Source: Deltaproteobacteria bacterium
Lineage (GTDB): Bacteria; Desulfobacterota; Desulfarculia; Adiutricales; Adiutricaceae
NCBI GenBank assembly: GCA_031263485.1
Contig: JAISFS010000183.1
Coordinates: 1 to 64,000 of the forward strand
Direction of reading: 5' to 3'
DNA: 64,000 nt
Shown here: positions 37,195 to 47,200 of the stretch, piece after piece
Layout of the letters: every line of letters begins with the position of its first letter
Numbering within the stretch: the first letter of the stretch is position 1
Program-made: the position numbers and the translations under genes
The notes under the pieces: model-generated
The model's database searches: none
Seen by the model: the letters and a program-made list of their open reading frames with translations, nothing else
Told to the model about the DNA's origin: nothing

Positions 37195-37902
37195 ATGAAA
37201 TCGCCGAAAGAAGTACTCATCTTGCTCCCTCTCGGGCTCCTGGCGGCCGCCTCCGGCGCGGCCCCGGCGGCGGCCGCGCTCCTGGGCGCCGCAGCCGCCC
37301 TGCCGCTTATGAGGTCCCGCGCCGCGGGAGCTGACGAGTACTGGGAGATCACACCCGAGCAGTACTTCGAGAAGGGAATGGCAAGCCTGAAGGGCGACGG
37401 GGTCCCGCAGGACTTCCACCAGTTCGCCGAGGCGCTCAAGGCCGCCGCCAAGAAGGGCCACGTCGGGGCGATGAGGGAGCTGGGCACCGCCCACTTCACC
37501 GGGCGCGGGGCCGAGCGCGACAAGTTCGAGGCTCTCGCCTGGTTCCAGAAGGGGGCGGAGAAGGACGACCCCCTGTGCATCTACCGCCTCGCGGACTTCC
37601 TCCGCCGCGGCTACGGCGTCCCCGAGGACAAGGCACAGGCCACGGAGAACGTCAAGAAGGCCGCCGAGCTCGGCTGCCCCGAGGCCCAGCTGGAGCTCTC
37701 GAGGCTCCTGAAGGCCGGCGAGGAGGGCCTGGAGAAGGACGAGAAGGCCGCCTTCGGGTGGCTCGAGAAGGCCGCCGCCCAGGAGAACGTCGAGGCGATG
37801 ACCGCCCTCGCCGAGGCCTACGAGAACGGCGACGGCGCCGAGAAGGACCTCGAGAAGGGCGGCGCGCTGCGCAGGAGGCTCGCAGAGCTGGAGAAGGCCT
37901 GA
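37195..37902 (+). CDS. Sel1-like (TPR-related) repeat protein, exported
   Basis: The 235-residue protein has an Ala-rich N-terminal hydrophobic segment (about residues 8-36, ILLPLGLLAAASGAAPAAAA), probably a signal peptide or anchor. It then carries about five Sel1-like repeats (about 52-230), recognisable as AMRELGTAHFTGRGAERDKF, KGAEKDDPLCIYRLADFLRRG and AAAQENVEAMTALAEAYENG. Sel1 repeats form alpha-solenoids that scaffold protein contacts. The start is the ATG at 37195, set by AAGGAG at 37182-37187; the frame is open much further upstream through repeat DNA. A strong bidirectional hairpin follows the stop. Confidence 0.88.
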   Translation: MKSPKEVLILLPLGLLAAASGAAPAAAALLGAAAALPLMRSRAAGADEYWEITPEQYFEKGMASLKGDGVPQDFHQFAEALKAAAKKGHVGAMRELGTAHFTGRGAERDKFEALAWFQKGAEKDDPLCIYRLADFLRRGYGVPEDKAQATENVKKAAELGCPEAQLELSRLLKAGEEGLEKDEKAAFGWLEKAAAQENVEAMTALAEAYENGDGAEKDLEKGGALRRRLAELEKA

Positions 37903-37951
37903 CAGCCCGGTCAAGGCCTCGCGCCTGACCCGCGGCCGCCGCTTGCGGCCG

Positions 37952-37999
37952 GGCGGGGGATACGGGGAGCAACGCCCCCCGTATCCCCCGCCTCATTTT
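37952..37999 (+). terminator. Strong hairpin terminator after the Sel1-repeat gene
   Basis: A perfect 16-bp stem GGCGGGGGATACGGGG (37952-37967) / CCCCGTATCCCCCGCC (37977-37992) with a 9-nt loop, followed by TCATTTT. The T-run is short and interrupted. Confidence 0.75.
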
Positions 38000-38378
38000 C
38001 CCGGAGGTTTTCGCCCGCTGCCGCCGCAGGGACGCGCCTCGGGAGGCGGCGTCACTCATCGATGGCCTTCGCCTCCCTACCGCGTTGCCATGCCAGCCCT
38101 GCCGTCCGCCTCTGTCCCCACCGGAGGCGTCCGCATCGACTTCCGATTTACAGCCTTAAGGCTTCCGGTTTACGGTTTTCGCCTTTCGCCTTTCACTTTT
38201 CGCCTTCCGCCTTCCAGGCTTAAGGCTTCCGCCCTTCCGCCAACTTACCCGTCTGCCCCAGCTTTCCAGGCCGCCTTCACCATGTCGCGGGAAGCCCGGG
38301 GAGCCCCGCCGACCCCGAACCTCCTGACGGATGGACGGCACCGCCGCCGCCCGCAGGGCCTTGGGGCACAGGAAACAC

Positions 38379-38407
38379 TTGATGCGGGGGGCCCGGCGTG
38401 GTAGAAT
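38379..38407 (+). promoter_or_regulatory. Promoter of the rpsB-tsf-pyrH-frr operon
   Basis: TTGATG (38379-38384), a 17-bp spacer and TAGAAT (38402-38407) with TGG before it (extended -10). The 20-bp block GGGCCCGGCGTGGTAGAATC recurs almost unchanged at 61972-61991, before the repeat-protein gene. Confidence 0.75.
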
Positions 38408-38556
38408 CACAAAGTTTTCGCGCCCCTCCGACCATGTTGGAAAAAATCAGTCTTTTCAACAGGTTAGGGTCAGCGCCATCCCAGACGCCCCATACGCAAG
38501 GTGCCCTGTTTCGGGGTTTCCGGGGCGAAAGATCCAACCTTGAGGTATTCCCAAGC

Positions 38557-39381
38557 ATGTCACTAGTCAGCATGAAGCAGCTCCTGGAGGCCGGGGTCCA
38601 CTTCGGCCACCAGACCCGCCGCTGGAACCCGAAGATGAAGCCGTACATCTTCGGGGCCCGCAACGGCATCTACATCATCGACCTGCAGAAGACGGTCCAG
38701 CTCTTCAAGATCGCCTTCAACTTCGTGGCCGACACTGTCGCCAAGGGCCGCAGCGTCCTTTTCGTGGGCACCAAGAAGCAGGCCGCGGACGCGATCCAGG
38801 AGGAGGCCAACCGCGCCGGGATGTTCTACATCAACTCCCGGTGGCTCGGCGGCACCCTCACGAACTTCGTGACCATCAAGCAGAGCATCGAGAGGCTGAA
38901 GAAGCTCGAGCAGATGAAGGCCGACGGCACGATCAACCTCTACTACAAGAAGGAGATCACCCAGCTCGAGAACCAGATGGAGAAGCTCCGCAAAAACCTC
39001 GGCGGCATCAAGGAGATGGACCGGCTCCCGGGCGCCATCTTCGTCATCGACCCCCGCCGGGAGAACATAGCGACCGCCGAGGCGCGCCGCCTCGGCATCC
39101 CCGTCGTGGCCGTGGTGGACACCAACTGCGACCCCGACGAGGTGGACTACATCATCCCCGGCAACGACGACGCCATCCGCGCCATCAAGCTCATGGCCTC
39201 CAAGATGGCCGAGGCCTGCCTTGAGGGCCGCGCCCGCTGGGAGGAGGCGGCCCGCGGGGGCCGGGACAAGGACGAGCCGGACGGGCTGCCCCTCGACCCC
39301 GCTCCGATGCCCGCCCCCCAGGCGGAGGCCGCGGCCCCGGCCTACGGCGAGTCGGCCGAGCCCGAGGGCGTCGTCGACTGA
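38557..39381 (+). CDS. rpsB: 30S ribosomal protein S2
   Basis: The 274-residue protein matches S2 throughout: [87 protein letters not shown] and [22 protein letters not shown] chose the ATG at 38557, which gives the usual S2 N-terminus ([10 protein letters not shown]). The open frame extends back to 38398 but lacks family similarity. The C-terminus carries a Pro/Ala/Glu-rich tail of about 40 residues beyond the E. coli length. It opens the conserved rpsB-tsf-pyrH-frr cluster and has its own promoter. Confidence 0.98.
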   Translation: MSLVSMKQLLEAGVHFGHQTRRWNPKMKPYIFGARNGIYIIDLQKTVQLFKIAFNFVADTVAKGRSVLFVGTKKQAADAIQEEANRAGMFYINSRWLGGTLTNFVTIKQSIERLKKLEQMKADGTINLYYKKEITQLENQMEKLRKNLGGIKEMDRLPGAIFVIDPRRENIATAEARRLGIPVVAVVDTNCDPDEVDYIIPGNDDAIRAIKLMASKMAEACLEGRARWEEAARGGRDKDEPDGLPLDPAPMPAPQAEAAAPAYGESAEPEGVVD

Positions 39382-39393
39382 GAGGCCTATCCC

Positions 39394-39458
39394 GCCGGAG
39401 GGCCAGGGCCCTCCGGCGCCCCCTACTGGCCGCCCGCGGCGCGAAGCCGCGGGCGGCC
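39394..39458 (+). promoter_or_regulatory. Two hairpins in the rpsB-tsf spacer
   Basis: Hairpin 1: GCCGGAGGGCC (39394-39404) and GGCCCTCCGGC (39407-39417). Hairpin 2: GGCCGCCCGCGGC (39428-39440), loop GCGAA, GCCGCGGGCGGCC (39446-39458), a perfect 13-bp stem. Neither has a T-run. They may attenuate or process the transcript between rpsB and tsf. Confidence 0.6.
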
Positions 39459-39540
39459 GCAAATATCCCGGGCGGTCGCCCGGCCGCAGGCCGCCGTACC
39501 GCCGCAGGAACCGCAAACGACAGGGAAGATCCGAAGAATC

Positions 39541-40440
39541 ATGGAAATCACCGCTAAGATGGTAAAGGAGCTCCGGGACAAGACCAACGCCGGAATGATG
39601 GACTGCAAGAAGGCCCTCCGGGAGACCGGGGGGGACATGGAGAAGGCCAGGGACTGGCTCCGCGAGCACGGGCTCGCCACCGTCAACAAGCGCTCCGGCA
39701 GGGTGGCGCGCGAGGGCGTGGTCGCGACGGCAATATCCGAGGACGGAAAGAAGGGCGGCATAGTCGAGTTCAACACCGAGACCGACTTCGTGGCCAAGCT
39801 GGAGTCCTTCAGGGGCATAGCCAAGAACATAGCGACCGCGCTCACACGGGGCCCCGCCTGCTCCGGCGTGGACGCGCTCCTGAACGTGACCTGCCCGGTC
39901 TGCGGCAGGGTCTTCAGCGAGGTCATCACCGAGAACACGGCCACCACCGGCGAGAAGTCGGAGATAAGGCGCTTCGCCGTGATGGAGACCGAGGCCCCCA
40001 ACGCCTTCCTGCACGCTTACGACCACGCCGGCGAAAAGCTCTCGGTCCTCCTCATGGCCGCCTGCGAGAAGCCCGGCCCGGCTGCCCAGGAGGCCGCGCA
40101 CACCCTGGCCATGCAGATTGCCGCATCGAACCCCCTGGCCGTCGCCATCGAGGACCTCCCCGCGGAGGTTGTCGAGCGGGAGAGGAAGGTGGCCATGGAG
40201 ATAGCCAGGCAGACCGGGAAGGACGAGAAGTACCTGGCCAAGATAGCCGAGGGCCAGCTCACGAAGTTCTACGAGGACTGCGTGCTCCTGGAGCAGGAGT
40301 ACATCCGCGAGCCCAAGCTCACGGTCGGGAAGTGGCTGGACTCGCTCAAGGACGAGCTGGGCGCGGTCTCCGTCCAGGCCTTCGTCCGCTACCAGCTGGC
40401 CGAGGAGCTCGCCTCCGAGAAGGAACCCGATGCCGAATGA
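39541..40440 (+). CDS. tsf: Elongation factor Ts
   Basis: EF-Ts catalyses GDP/GTP exchange on EF-Tu. The 299-residue protein shows the N-terminal UBA-like domain (VKELRDKTNAGMMDCKKAL), FNTETDFVAK (the core EF-Tu contact, with TDFV), and the coiled and C-terminal core regions (HTLAMQIAASNPLAV, YIREPKLTVGKWL). The N-terminus fits the family exactly, supporting the ATG at 39541. A CPVC motif (C118, C121) sits in the loop after the first core half, which most EF-Ts proteins lack. Its 3' end overlaps pyrH by 11 nt, so translation is probably coupled. Confidence 0.97.
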   Translation: MEITAKMVKELRDKTNAGMMDCKKALRETGGDMEKARDWLREHGLATVNKRSGRVAREGVVATAISEDGKKGGIVEFNTETDFVAKLESFRGIAKNIATALTRGPACSGVDALLNVTCPVCGRVFSEVITENTATTGEKSEIRRFAVMETEAPNAFLHAYDHAGEKLSVLLMAACEKPGPAAQEAAHTLAMQIAASNPLAVAIEDLPAEVVERERKVAMEIARQTGKDEKYLAKIAEGQLTKFYEDCVLLEQEYIREPKLTVGKWLDSLKDELGAVSVQAFVRYQLAEELASEKEPDAE

Positions 40441-41230
40441 CGACGACGGCCCGCCCGCGGCCGGGGCCCCCGTAGGTCCCGGCCCGGGCGATGGCCCGCC
40501 CGCCGCGGGCGGCGAACCGCGCCGTCCGCAGCGCGTGCTCCTGAAAATCTCCGGCGAGGCGCTCCAGGGGGGCCGGGGCTTCGGCCTGGACCCCGACACG
40601 CTGGACTCCATCGCCTCCCAGATAGCCCAGGTCTCCCAGGCCGGGGTCCAGACGGGCGTGGTCGTCGGCGGCGGCAACATCTTCCGCGGCCAGGAGCTCG
40701 CCCGCAAGGGCCTGAGCCGCGTGACCGGCGACCACATGGGCATGCTCGCGACGGCGATAAACGCGCTGGCGCTCCAGGAAAGCCTGGAGCGGTGCGGGCT
40801 CGTCACCAGGGTCATGAGCGCCGTGGTCATGACGGATCTCGCGGAGCCCTTCATCCGCAGGCGGGCCGTGAGGCACCTGGAGAAGGGCCGCACGGTCGTC
40901 TTCGCCGCGGGCACCGGCAACCCGTTCTTCACCACCGACACAGCCGCCGTGCTCCGGGCCAGCGAGACGGGCGCCGAGCTGATCCTCAAGGCCACCAACG
41001 TGGACGGGGTCTACGAGCGCGACCCGCGGGCCCATCCCGACGCGAGGCTCTTCGAGACCGTGAGCTACGCGGACGCCCTGCGGCTGCGGCTGCGCGTGAT
41101 GGACATGACGGCGCTCGCCATGGCCATGGAGAACCGCATCCCCAGCGTGGTCTTCAACATCCGAACCGAAGGCAACATCCTGAAGGCCGCCACGGGCCGT
41201 CCCGTGGGCACCCGGATCACCTGCGACTGA
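40430..41230 (+). CDS. pyrH: UMP kinase
   Basis: PyrH phosphorylates UMP to UDP with ATP. The bacterial amino-acid-kinase fold is clear: RVLLKISGEALQGG, VVVGGGNIFRG, DHMGMLATAINALAL, VVFAAGTGNPFFTTDTAAVLRA, ILKATNVDGVYERDP and TRITCD at the end. The 266-residue protein has a Pro/Gly/Asp-rich N-terminal extension of about 34 residues before the conserved core. A GTG at the core start (RVLL) would remove it, but the ATG at 40430 has AAGGAA upstream and overlaps tsf, so I keep it. It is the third gene of the operon. Confidence 0.96.
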   Translation: MPNDDDGPPAAGAPVGPGPGDGPPAAGGEPRRPQRVLLKISGEALQGGRGFGLDPDTLDSIASQIAQVSQAGVQTGVVVGGGNIFRGQELARKGLSRVTGDHMGMLATAINALALQESLERCGLVTRVMSAVVMTDLAEPFIRRRAVRHLEKGRTVVFAAGTGNPFFTTDTAAVLRASETGAELILKATNVDGVYERDPRAHPDARLFETVSYADALRLRLRVMDMTALAMAMENRIPSVVFNIRTEGNILKAATGRPVGTRITCD

Positions 41231-41275
41231 CCGGGGCGGCCGCGCCCCGCGCGGCGCCCCCCCATGGAGCGAGAC

Positions 41276-41833
41276 ATGCTGGACGAAGTGATAGACGAGC
41301 TGAAGGACAGGATGGAGAAGACCATCCAGGCCCTGGAGAAGGAGCTCAAGCGCATCCGCACCGGCCGGGCCACGCCCGCCATCCTGGACGGCATCCAGGC
41401 CAAGTACTACAACGCGCCCACGCCGCTCGCCCAGATGGCCTCCATCTCCGTCCCGGATCCGAGGACCCTGCTGATCCAGCCCTGGGACATCACGGCGCTG
41501 GCCGAGATCGAGAAGGTCATCCTCAAGTCCGACCTGGGCCTCACCCCCCAGAACGACGGCAAGGTCATCCGCATCGCCATCCCCATGCTCTCCCAGGAGA
41601 GGCGCAAGGAGCTCGCCAAGGCCGTGGCCCGCAGCGCCGAGGACGCCAAGGTCTCGCTTCGCGGCGTGCGCCGCGACGCCAACGAGAGGATCAAGTCGAT
41701 GAAGGCCGCCAAGGAGATCTCGGAGGACGAGCAGCGCAAGGGCGAAAGCCAGGTCCAGTCGATCACCAAGCAGTTCGAGGCCCAGGCGGACCGGCTGGCC
41801 AAGGAGAAGGAAGAGGAGATCATGGAGATCTAG
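41276..41833 (+). CDS. frr: Ribosome recycling factor
   Basis: RRF splits post-termination ribosomes together with EF-G and IF3. The 185-residue length equals that of E. coli RRF. Motifs include KRIRTGRATPAILDGI, YYNAPTPLAQMASISVPDPRTL, SDLGLTPQNDGKVIRIAIP, LSQERRKELAK and VRRDANERIK. I chose the ATG at 41276, with GGAG six nt upstream, over the in-frame ATG at 41264, which has no binding site and adds four residues not usual in the family. It follows pyrH by 45 nt and ends 33 nt before the SGNH/esterase gene. Confidence 0.97.
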   Translation: MLDEVIDELKDRMEKTIQALEKELKRIRTGRATPAILDGIQAKYYNAPTPLAQMASISVPDPRTLLIQPWDITALAEIEKVILKSDLGLTPQNDGKVIRIAIPMLSQERRKELAKAVARSAEDAKVSLRGVRRDANERIKSMKAAKEISEDEQRKGESQVQSITKQFEAQADRLAKEKEEEIMEI

Positions 41834-41866
41834 GGCGCTCGCCCGCCGGGGACGGGAGGTGTTCCC

Positions 41867-44197
41867 ATGCAACGCAGGCGCGAAGGCTTGACCCCGCGGA
41901 AGATGGCGCTCGCGTACGCCGCGGCGGCCCTCCTGGTGCTCGCGCACGAGGCGGACCGCCTGAGCACCTGGCTCGAGGATCTGGGCCGCAAGGGCGAGAG
42001 CCGGCCCTTCGCCTGGATCCTGGACCTCGGGGCCGACCTGAAGGACCTGACCGTCGCGTCGGGCCTCTCCGGCCTGAAGGCCGGCGAGGCCCGCATCATA
42101 GAGGCGCTCACCCCCCGCTCCGTCGTGGGCGCCAGGACCGGCTCGCCGCGCCCCGTGCGCCTGCCCGGCTCCGCGCCGTCGCCCGTCCCCTCCCCTGGAG
42201 CGGCGCCGGGCGCGGCTCCAGGCCTTGCCGCGTCCAGCCCCCTTCTCCGGCCCGCCGTCGGCCCCGGCGCCGATTCCGCCGGGCTGGCCTTCCCGGACGG
42301 CGCCCCTGGCCGGGACTCGGCGCCTCCGGGGCTCGCGGCCGCTGTCGGCCCGCCAGGAAGTCCCGGATATCCGGCCGGCACCGAGCCTACCGCCCTCGCG
42401 GTCGGACCCGGCGGGCCCAGGGCGCCGTCGCCCCGCCCCGCCCCGGCGGGCGAGGCCACATACGCGCCCGGCGAACAGGATCGGCAGGTGCAGGTCTATT
42501 CCGCCGCCGCTCGCCGGCCGGACTACAGGGACATCCTCATAGTCGGGGACTCCTTCATGGTCGAGGGCTTCGGCCCGGTGCTGGAGCGCGAGCTCCGCAA
42601 GATCCCCGAGCTCGAGGTAAAAAGGGTCTTCAAGTCGGCGACCGGCCTCTGCCGTCCCGACTTCTTCGACTGGTTCTCCTTCATGGAGGGACTCCTGGAG
42701 GAGAACGCCCCCGAGCTGGTCGTCATCTCCCTGGGCGCGAACGACACCCAGGACATCGTGACCGAAGACCGCACGCGGCACATGGTGGCGACCGAGGGCT
42801 GGAACGAGGTTTATGCCGAGAGGGTCAAGCGGATCCTGGACATGGCCGGGGACTCCGGCGCCACCGTGTTCTGGGTTGGGCTCCCCATCATGGGCAAGAA
42901 GCTCTACAACCAGCGCGTGAACAACCTGAACTCCGTGGTGGCAGGCGCCTGCGCGGACGCGCTCAACTGCCGCTACTTCGACACCTGGGACATCATGGCC
43001 GACCCCGACGGGGAGTTCACGGCCTTCCGGACCATGCCAGACGGCAAGCACGAGCGGATCCGCGCCAAGGATTCCATCCACCTGACCGAGCTGGGCGGTG
43101 AGATCCTGGTCGAGGCCTTCCTCCAGATCGCCGGCGGCTGGGGCATCTACGGGATCCCGGACGCCGGATCGGCCGCCGCCGACGGGGAGGATACCCTGCC
43201 CGTCGGCGCCGAAGGCGAGCGGCCCTCCGCAGGCGCGGCGGACGCTTCGGGCACCGCTCAGTCGGGGCCCGCCGCGGCCGGGGCGGGTCCGATGGCAGTC
43301 GCGACCGGAACGGCCCCGGCCGCGGCATCCGCCTCCGGCGGCGCCGCCCCGAGGGCCCAAGGCGCCGCGCTGGCTGCGCTCCGGGCCCCGCGCCCCGCCG
43401 GATCCTACCCGGCGGAGGCGGTGTCGCCCGCCGCGCTCATCGAGGTGAACCTGCCCAGCCGGGCCAGGCTCAAGGAAACGAGCTACCTCTTGTGCCTGCC
43501 GGGCCCGGAGGACGTCGCGCGGCCCACGGTCATCCTGCTGCACGGGCCCGACGAGAGCTACCGCGTCTGGCGCGAGCGCTACGGGCACGAGCTGGTGGAC
43601 CTGGCCAGGGACAACGGCGTGAACCTCGTCATGCCCGACGGGGACCCGCACGGCTGGTACCTGGACAGCCCCTTCAAGCGGGAGTCACGGCTCGAGAGCT
43701 ACATCATGCGCGAGCTCATCCCCGACGCCGCGGGCAGGTTCCTGATGGATCCCGAACGGGTGGGGCTCCTGGGGGTCTCCATGGGCGGGCACGGGGCGCT
43801 GACTCTCGCCCTGAAGCATCCCGGCCGCTTCAGGTTCGCCGGATCGATCTCGGGCATCACCGTGCTGGAGAGCCACATCGGGGATCCGGCGGGCGGGCCG
43901 CCGTTGCGGGTCGAATCGGTCCTGGGCCCCTACCGCTCCCAGGGGAAACTCTGGCGCGACCACAGCGCCTACCACCTCGCCCGCCGCGACCCCGGCTCGC
44001 TCGCCGGGACGGCGCTCGCCCTCTCCGTGGGCGTGGCCGACCCCGTGGCCTTGGCCGAGAACCGCCAGTTCCACAGGCTCTTGAACGATCTCTCCGTCCC
44101 CCACTCCTACGGCGAGGAGCAGGGCGGCCTGCACGGCTGGGAATTCTGGTCCGGGGAGGTGCCCCTGAGGCTCGCGGAGGCCGCGGGGCGCCTGTAG
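41867..44197 (+). CDS. Fusion of SGNH hydrolase (DUF459-like) and esterase-D-type alpha/beta hydrolase
   Basis: The 776-residue protein has a short N-terminal hydrophobic segment (ALAYAAAALLVLA), probably a membrane anchor, and a long Pro/Ala/Gly-rich linker (about 80-200). Residues about 220-430 are an SGNH hydrolase of DUF459 type: ILIVGDSFMVEG (Ser229), VVISLGANDTQD and KDSIHLTELGG (D402, H405). After a second linker, residues about 525-775 are an esterase-D-like alpha/beta hydrolase: VILLHGPDE, LLGVSMGGHGALTLAL (Ser638) and GGLHGWEFW (His756). DUF459 proteins often sit near acyltransferases for surface polymers, so removal or transfer of acyl groups on envelope glycans is plausible (inference). 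GGGAGGTG precedes the ATG. It lies between frr and the exporter genes. Confidence 0.85.
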   Translation: MQRRREGLTPRKMALAYAAAALLVLAHEADRLSTWLEDLGRKGESRPFAWILDLGADLKDLTVASGLSGLKAGEARIIEALTPRSVVGARTGSPRPVRLPGSAPSPVPSPGAAPGAAPGLAASSPLLRPAVGPGADSAGLAFPDGAPGRDSAPPGLAAAVGPPGSPGYPAGTEPTALAVGPGGPRAPSPRPAPAGEATYAPGEQDRQVQVYSAAARRPDYRDILIVGDSFMVEGFGPVLERELRKIPELEVKRVFKSATGLCRPDFFDWFSFMEGLLEENAPELVVISLGANDTQDIVTEDRTRHMVATEGWNEVYAERVKRILDMAGDSGATVFWVGLPIMGKKLYNQRVNNLNSVVAGACADALNCRYFDTWDIMADPDGEFTAFRTMPDGKHERIRAKDSIHLTELGGEILVEAFLQIAGGWGIYGIPDAGSAAADGEDTLPVGAEGERPSAGAADASGTAQSGPAAAGAGPMAVATGTAPAAASASGGAAPRAQGAALAALRAPRPAGSYPAEAVSPAALIEVNLPSRARLKETSYLLCLPGPEDVARPTVILLHGPDESYRVWRERYGHELVDLARDNGVNLVMPDGDPHGWYLDSPFKRESRLESYIMRELIPDAAGRFLMDPERVGLLGVSMGGHGALTLALKHPGRFRFAGSISGITVLESHIGDPAGGPPLRVESVLGPYRSQGKLWRDHSAYHLARRDPGSLAGTALALSVGVADPVALAENRQFHRLLNDLSVPHSYGEEQGGLHGWEFWSGEVPLRLAEAAGRL

Positions 44198-44212
44198 GCG
44201 CCCGCGCGGACC

Positions 44213-47200
44213 ATGTCAAGGCTCAGGCTCATAACGCCCTACTTCCGCAGGAGCCTCGCGCCCTTGTGCGTGGGGCTCGCGGCGCTCACCGCCTGCGACT
44301 TCGGGCAGATGTGGGTGCCGCTATTGGTGGGAGGCATCATAGACACGCTCGCCGGGGGCCACGCGGCCGCCTCCGGGATTGGCCGCCAGCTCTCCGTCAT
44401 CGTCTGCCTGGCCGGGGGCGTGGCGGTGATGCGCTACTCCTGGCGGAACCTCATCTACGGGTTCTCGACCAGGCTGGAGAAGGAGCTTCGCGCCCGGCTC
44501 TACGCCCGCTTCGTGCAACTCCCGGTCACCTGGCACAACCGCAACTCCTCCGGGGACCTCATGGCGCTCGCCACGAACGACATCGAGTCGGTTCGCCTGG
44601 CGGTGGGCTTCGGGCTGGTGAGCCTGGTGGACTCGATCGTGCTGGGCACCGCGGCGGTCGTCTTCATGCTCTCGATCAGTCCCAGGCTCTGTCTGTGGGC
44701 CTTCATACCCCTCCCGCTCATCACGGTGCTCACCGCCATCTTCGGCAGGCGCATCTTCGACAGCTTCCTGGAAACCCAGAACCTCTTCGGCAATCTGACC
44801 GAGGCCGTGTGCGAGCACGTCTCCGGCTTCAAGGTCATCAGGGCCATGGCCCTGGAGGAGCTCGCGAAGGCGGAGATCGACCGCGAGGGCGTCCGCTACA
44901 TGCGCCGCAACGTCCGGCTTTCCTTCGTGATGGGGCTCTTCTTCCCGTTCCTCAACCTCCTCACCAACCTCGCGGTGGCGCTCACCCTGTTCTTCGGCGG
45001 CCGCGCCGCCATCATGGGCGAGATCAGCCCCGGGGACTTCGTGGCGTTCCTGAGCTACCTGGGTCTGCTGGCCTGGCCGCTCATGGCCATGGGCCTCACC
45101 CTTGGGCTCATCCAGCAGGGTCTCGCGTCCCTGGCGCGGCTGTCCCGGGTGCTCCTCGCGGAGGAAAACCTGCCGCACCCCCCCGACCGCGACCCCCGGG
45201 CCGTGGGCCGGGCGGTCGGCATGGACGAGCGTTTCCTCAGCGCCGGCCATGCCGGGCCCCCGGGCCCCCCGTCCGCCACGGACGTCAGGGCCATGTCCGA
45301 GGAGTTCTCCCGGCTCAAGGTCTACGCGACCGAGCTGGCCTGGCTCGCGCCCTCCCCGGAAGGCGGGGCCGCGGCGATCTCGGGAGCGGGCACGGCGGCG
45401 ACCTCGGGAACGGGCATGGCGGAGGGTTCAGGCGCGGCGGAAGGAATGCAGGCTGGAGCGGATCCCAACGGTCCCCCGGTCGCCGGGAAACGGCAAGCGG
45501 ACTCGGACCGGACGCTCCGCGCCCCCGCCGATGCATTCACCGTGAAGGACGCCTGGGCGCTTTCCGAGGAAATCTCCAGGCTCGAGGATTCCGCCGCCAG
45601 GCTTTGCGGGCTCGCCGAGGCCAGGGAGGCCGACGCGCCCATGGAGGAAGCTGAATCCGCCGACGAGGCCCCTGCTGCCCCGGACAACGTGCGCCGGGCA
45701 CCCCGAGACGTATTCTCCCTGGAGGACGCCAGGGGGCTTTCCCTGGAATTTTCCCGGCTCAAGGACTACGCCACGAGGCTCGCCGGGGTCATCGCGGCCC
45801 CGGACACTGAAGAGGGGGAAGCGGCGCTGGAGGAGGCCGAAGCCACGCTGGAGGGCGCGCTGGAAGCGGACACCTTCGCGATTCGAGACGCGGACGCCCT
45901 GGCGACAAGGGATGAGGCGGAAGCCCTGGCGGCAAGGGATGAGGCGGAGGCCCTGGCGGCAAGGGGTGAGGCGGAAACCATTGCGTCAAGGGATGAGGCG
46001 GAAGCCCTGGCGCCAAGGAAGGCGGAGCCCTTTGCCGCTGGCGAGGCCGGGCAGGACGCGAACACCCCGCAGTCCGCTCTGGTGACCCCAGGCAAGGAGC
46101 CCCTTGCGGCACGTGAAGCCGGGCAGGTCCCGGACACCCGGCATTCCGCTCGGGCGACCGCTGAAAAGCGGCGCGCCCATGTCGGCTTCACCCCCGGGGA
46201 GGCCCGGGCGCTCTCGCGCGAATTCTCCGGGCTCAAGGACTCCGCGGCCAGGCTGGCAAGGCTCGCCGAGGCCCAGGAAAGGGACGGGGCGCGGGCCGAG
46301 GCGGCGCTTGCGGACGCCCGAAGGCTCTCGGGAGCCTTCGCGGCCGCTTCCCGCATGGCCCGGAACGTGCCGGCGCCGCCGCCGTCGGTGCCCCGGCTGC
46401 TCAAGGGAGGCTTTTCCATAGCCTTCGAGCGCGTCTCCTACACCTATCCCGACCGCAAGGAAAAGGCGCTCTCCGGGTTCTCGGCCCAGCTGGACCCCCG
46501 CGGCTTCACGGCTCTCACCGGCCCCACGGGGAGCGGCAAGAGCACGCTGGCCTCGCTCCTGCCGGCGCTCCTGGAGCCGGACGAGGGCCGCATCCTCATA
46601 GACGGCCGCCCTTCCACCGAGTACCGCCTGGAGGATCTGAGATCGCTCTTCGGCCTGGTTCCGCAGGAGGGGCACATCTTCACCGGCACCCTCCTGGACA
46701 ACATCCGCTTCGGGAGGCCCGGGGCTACGGAGGCCCAGGCCCTGGAGGCGGCGGAGGCGGCCGGGCTCCGCATGGATCCCCAGGTCTTCCCGGAAGGGCT
46801 CCTCACCCGCGTGGGCGAGAAGGGCATCACGCTCTCCGGCGGCCAGAGGCAGAGGGCCGCGCTCGCCCGCGCGCTCCTGGCGGATCCGCCCTACCTCATC
46901 CTGGACGACACCCTCTCGGCGGTGGACGCCAACATCGAGGAGGAGATCCTGAACACCCTGGTGCGAGTCCGCGAGGGCCGCGGCACGCTGGTCGTGAGCC
47001 ACAGGGTCACGAGCCTCAAGCGCGCGGGCACCTTCCTGGTGCTGGAGAAGGGGGAGCTGACCGCGTCAGGTGACTTCCGGGAGCTCACCGAGAGGCCCGG
47101 TTACTTCAAGCGTATAGTGGATCTGGCATATCTGGGCGAACGCCTGGCCGATGCCGAGAAGGCGGCCGAGGAGGCCGCCCGGGAGGCGGAGGCGCACGGC

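Larger units (their letters stand above)
37903..38556. other. Intergenic region with terminator and rpsB promoter/leader
   Basis: It contains the hairpin at 37952-37997 and the rpsB promoter at 38379-38407. The leader of about 140 nt before rpsB (38414-38556) includes CCTGTTTCGGGGTTTCCGG, which could fold, as expected if S2 regulates its own mRNA (inference). No gene is seen. Confidence 0.6.

Noticed and set aside
40346-43651. Very long minus-strand open frame opposite pyrH, frr and the SGNH gene
   Set aside because: It lies antisense to well-supported genes and has no family motif; GC-rich DNA gives such frames by chance. The same holds for 38563-40998 and 13713-15239.
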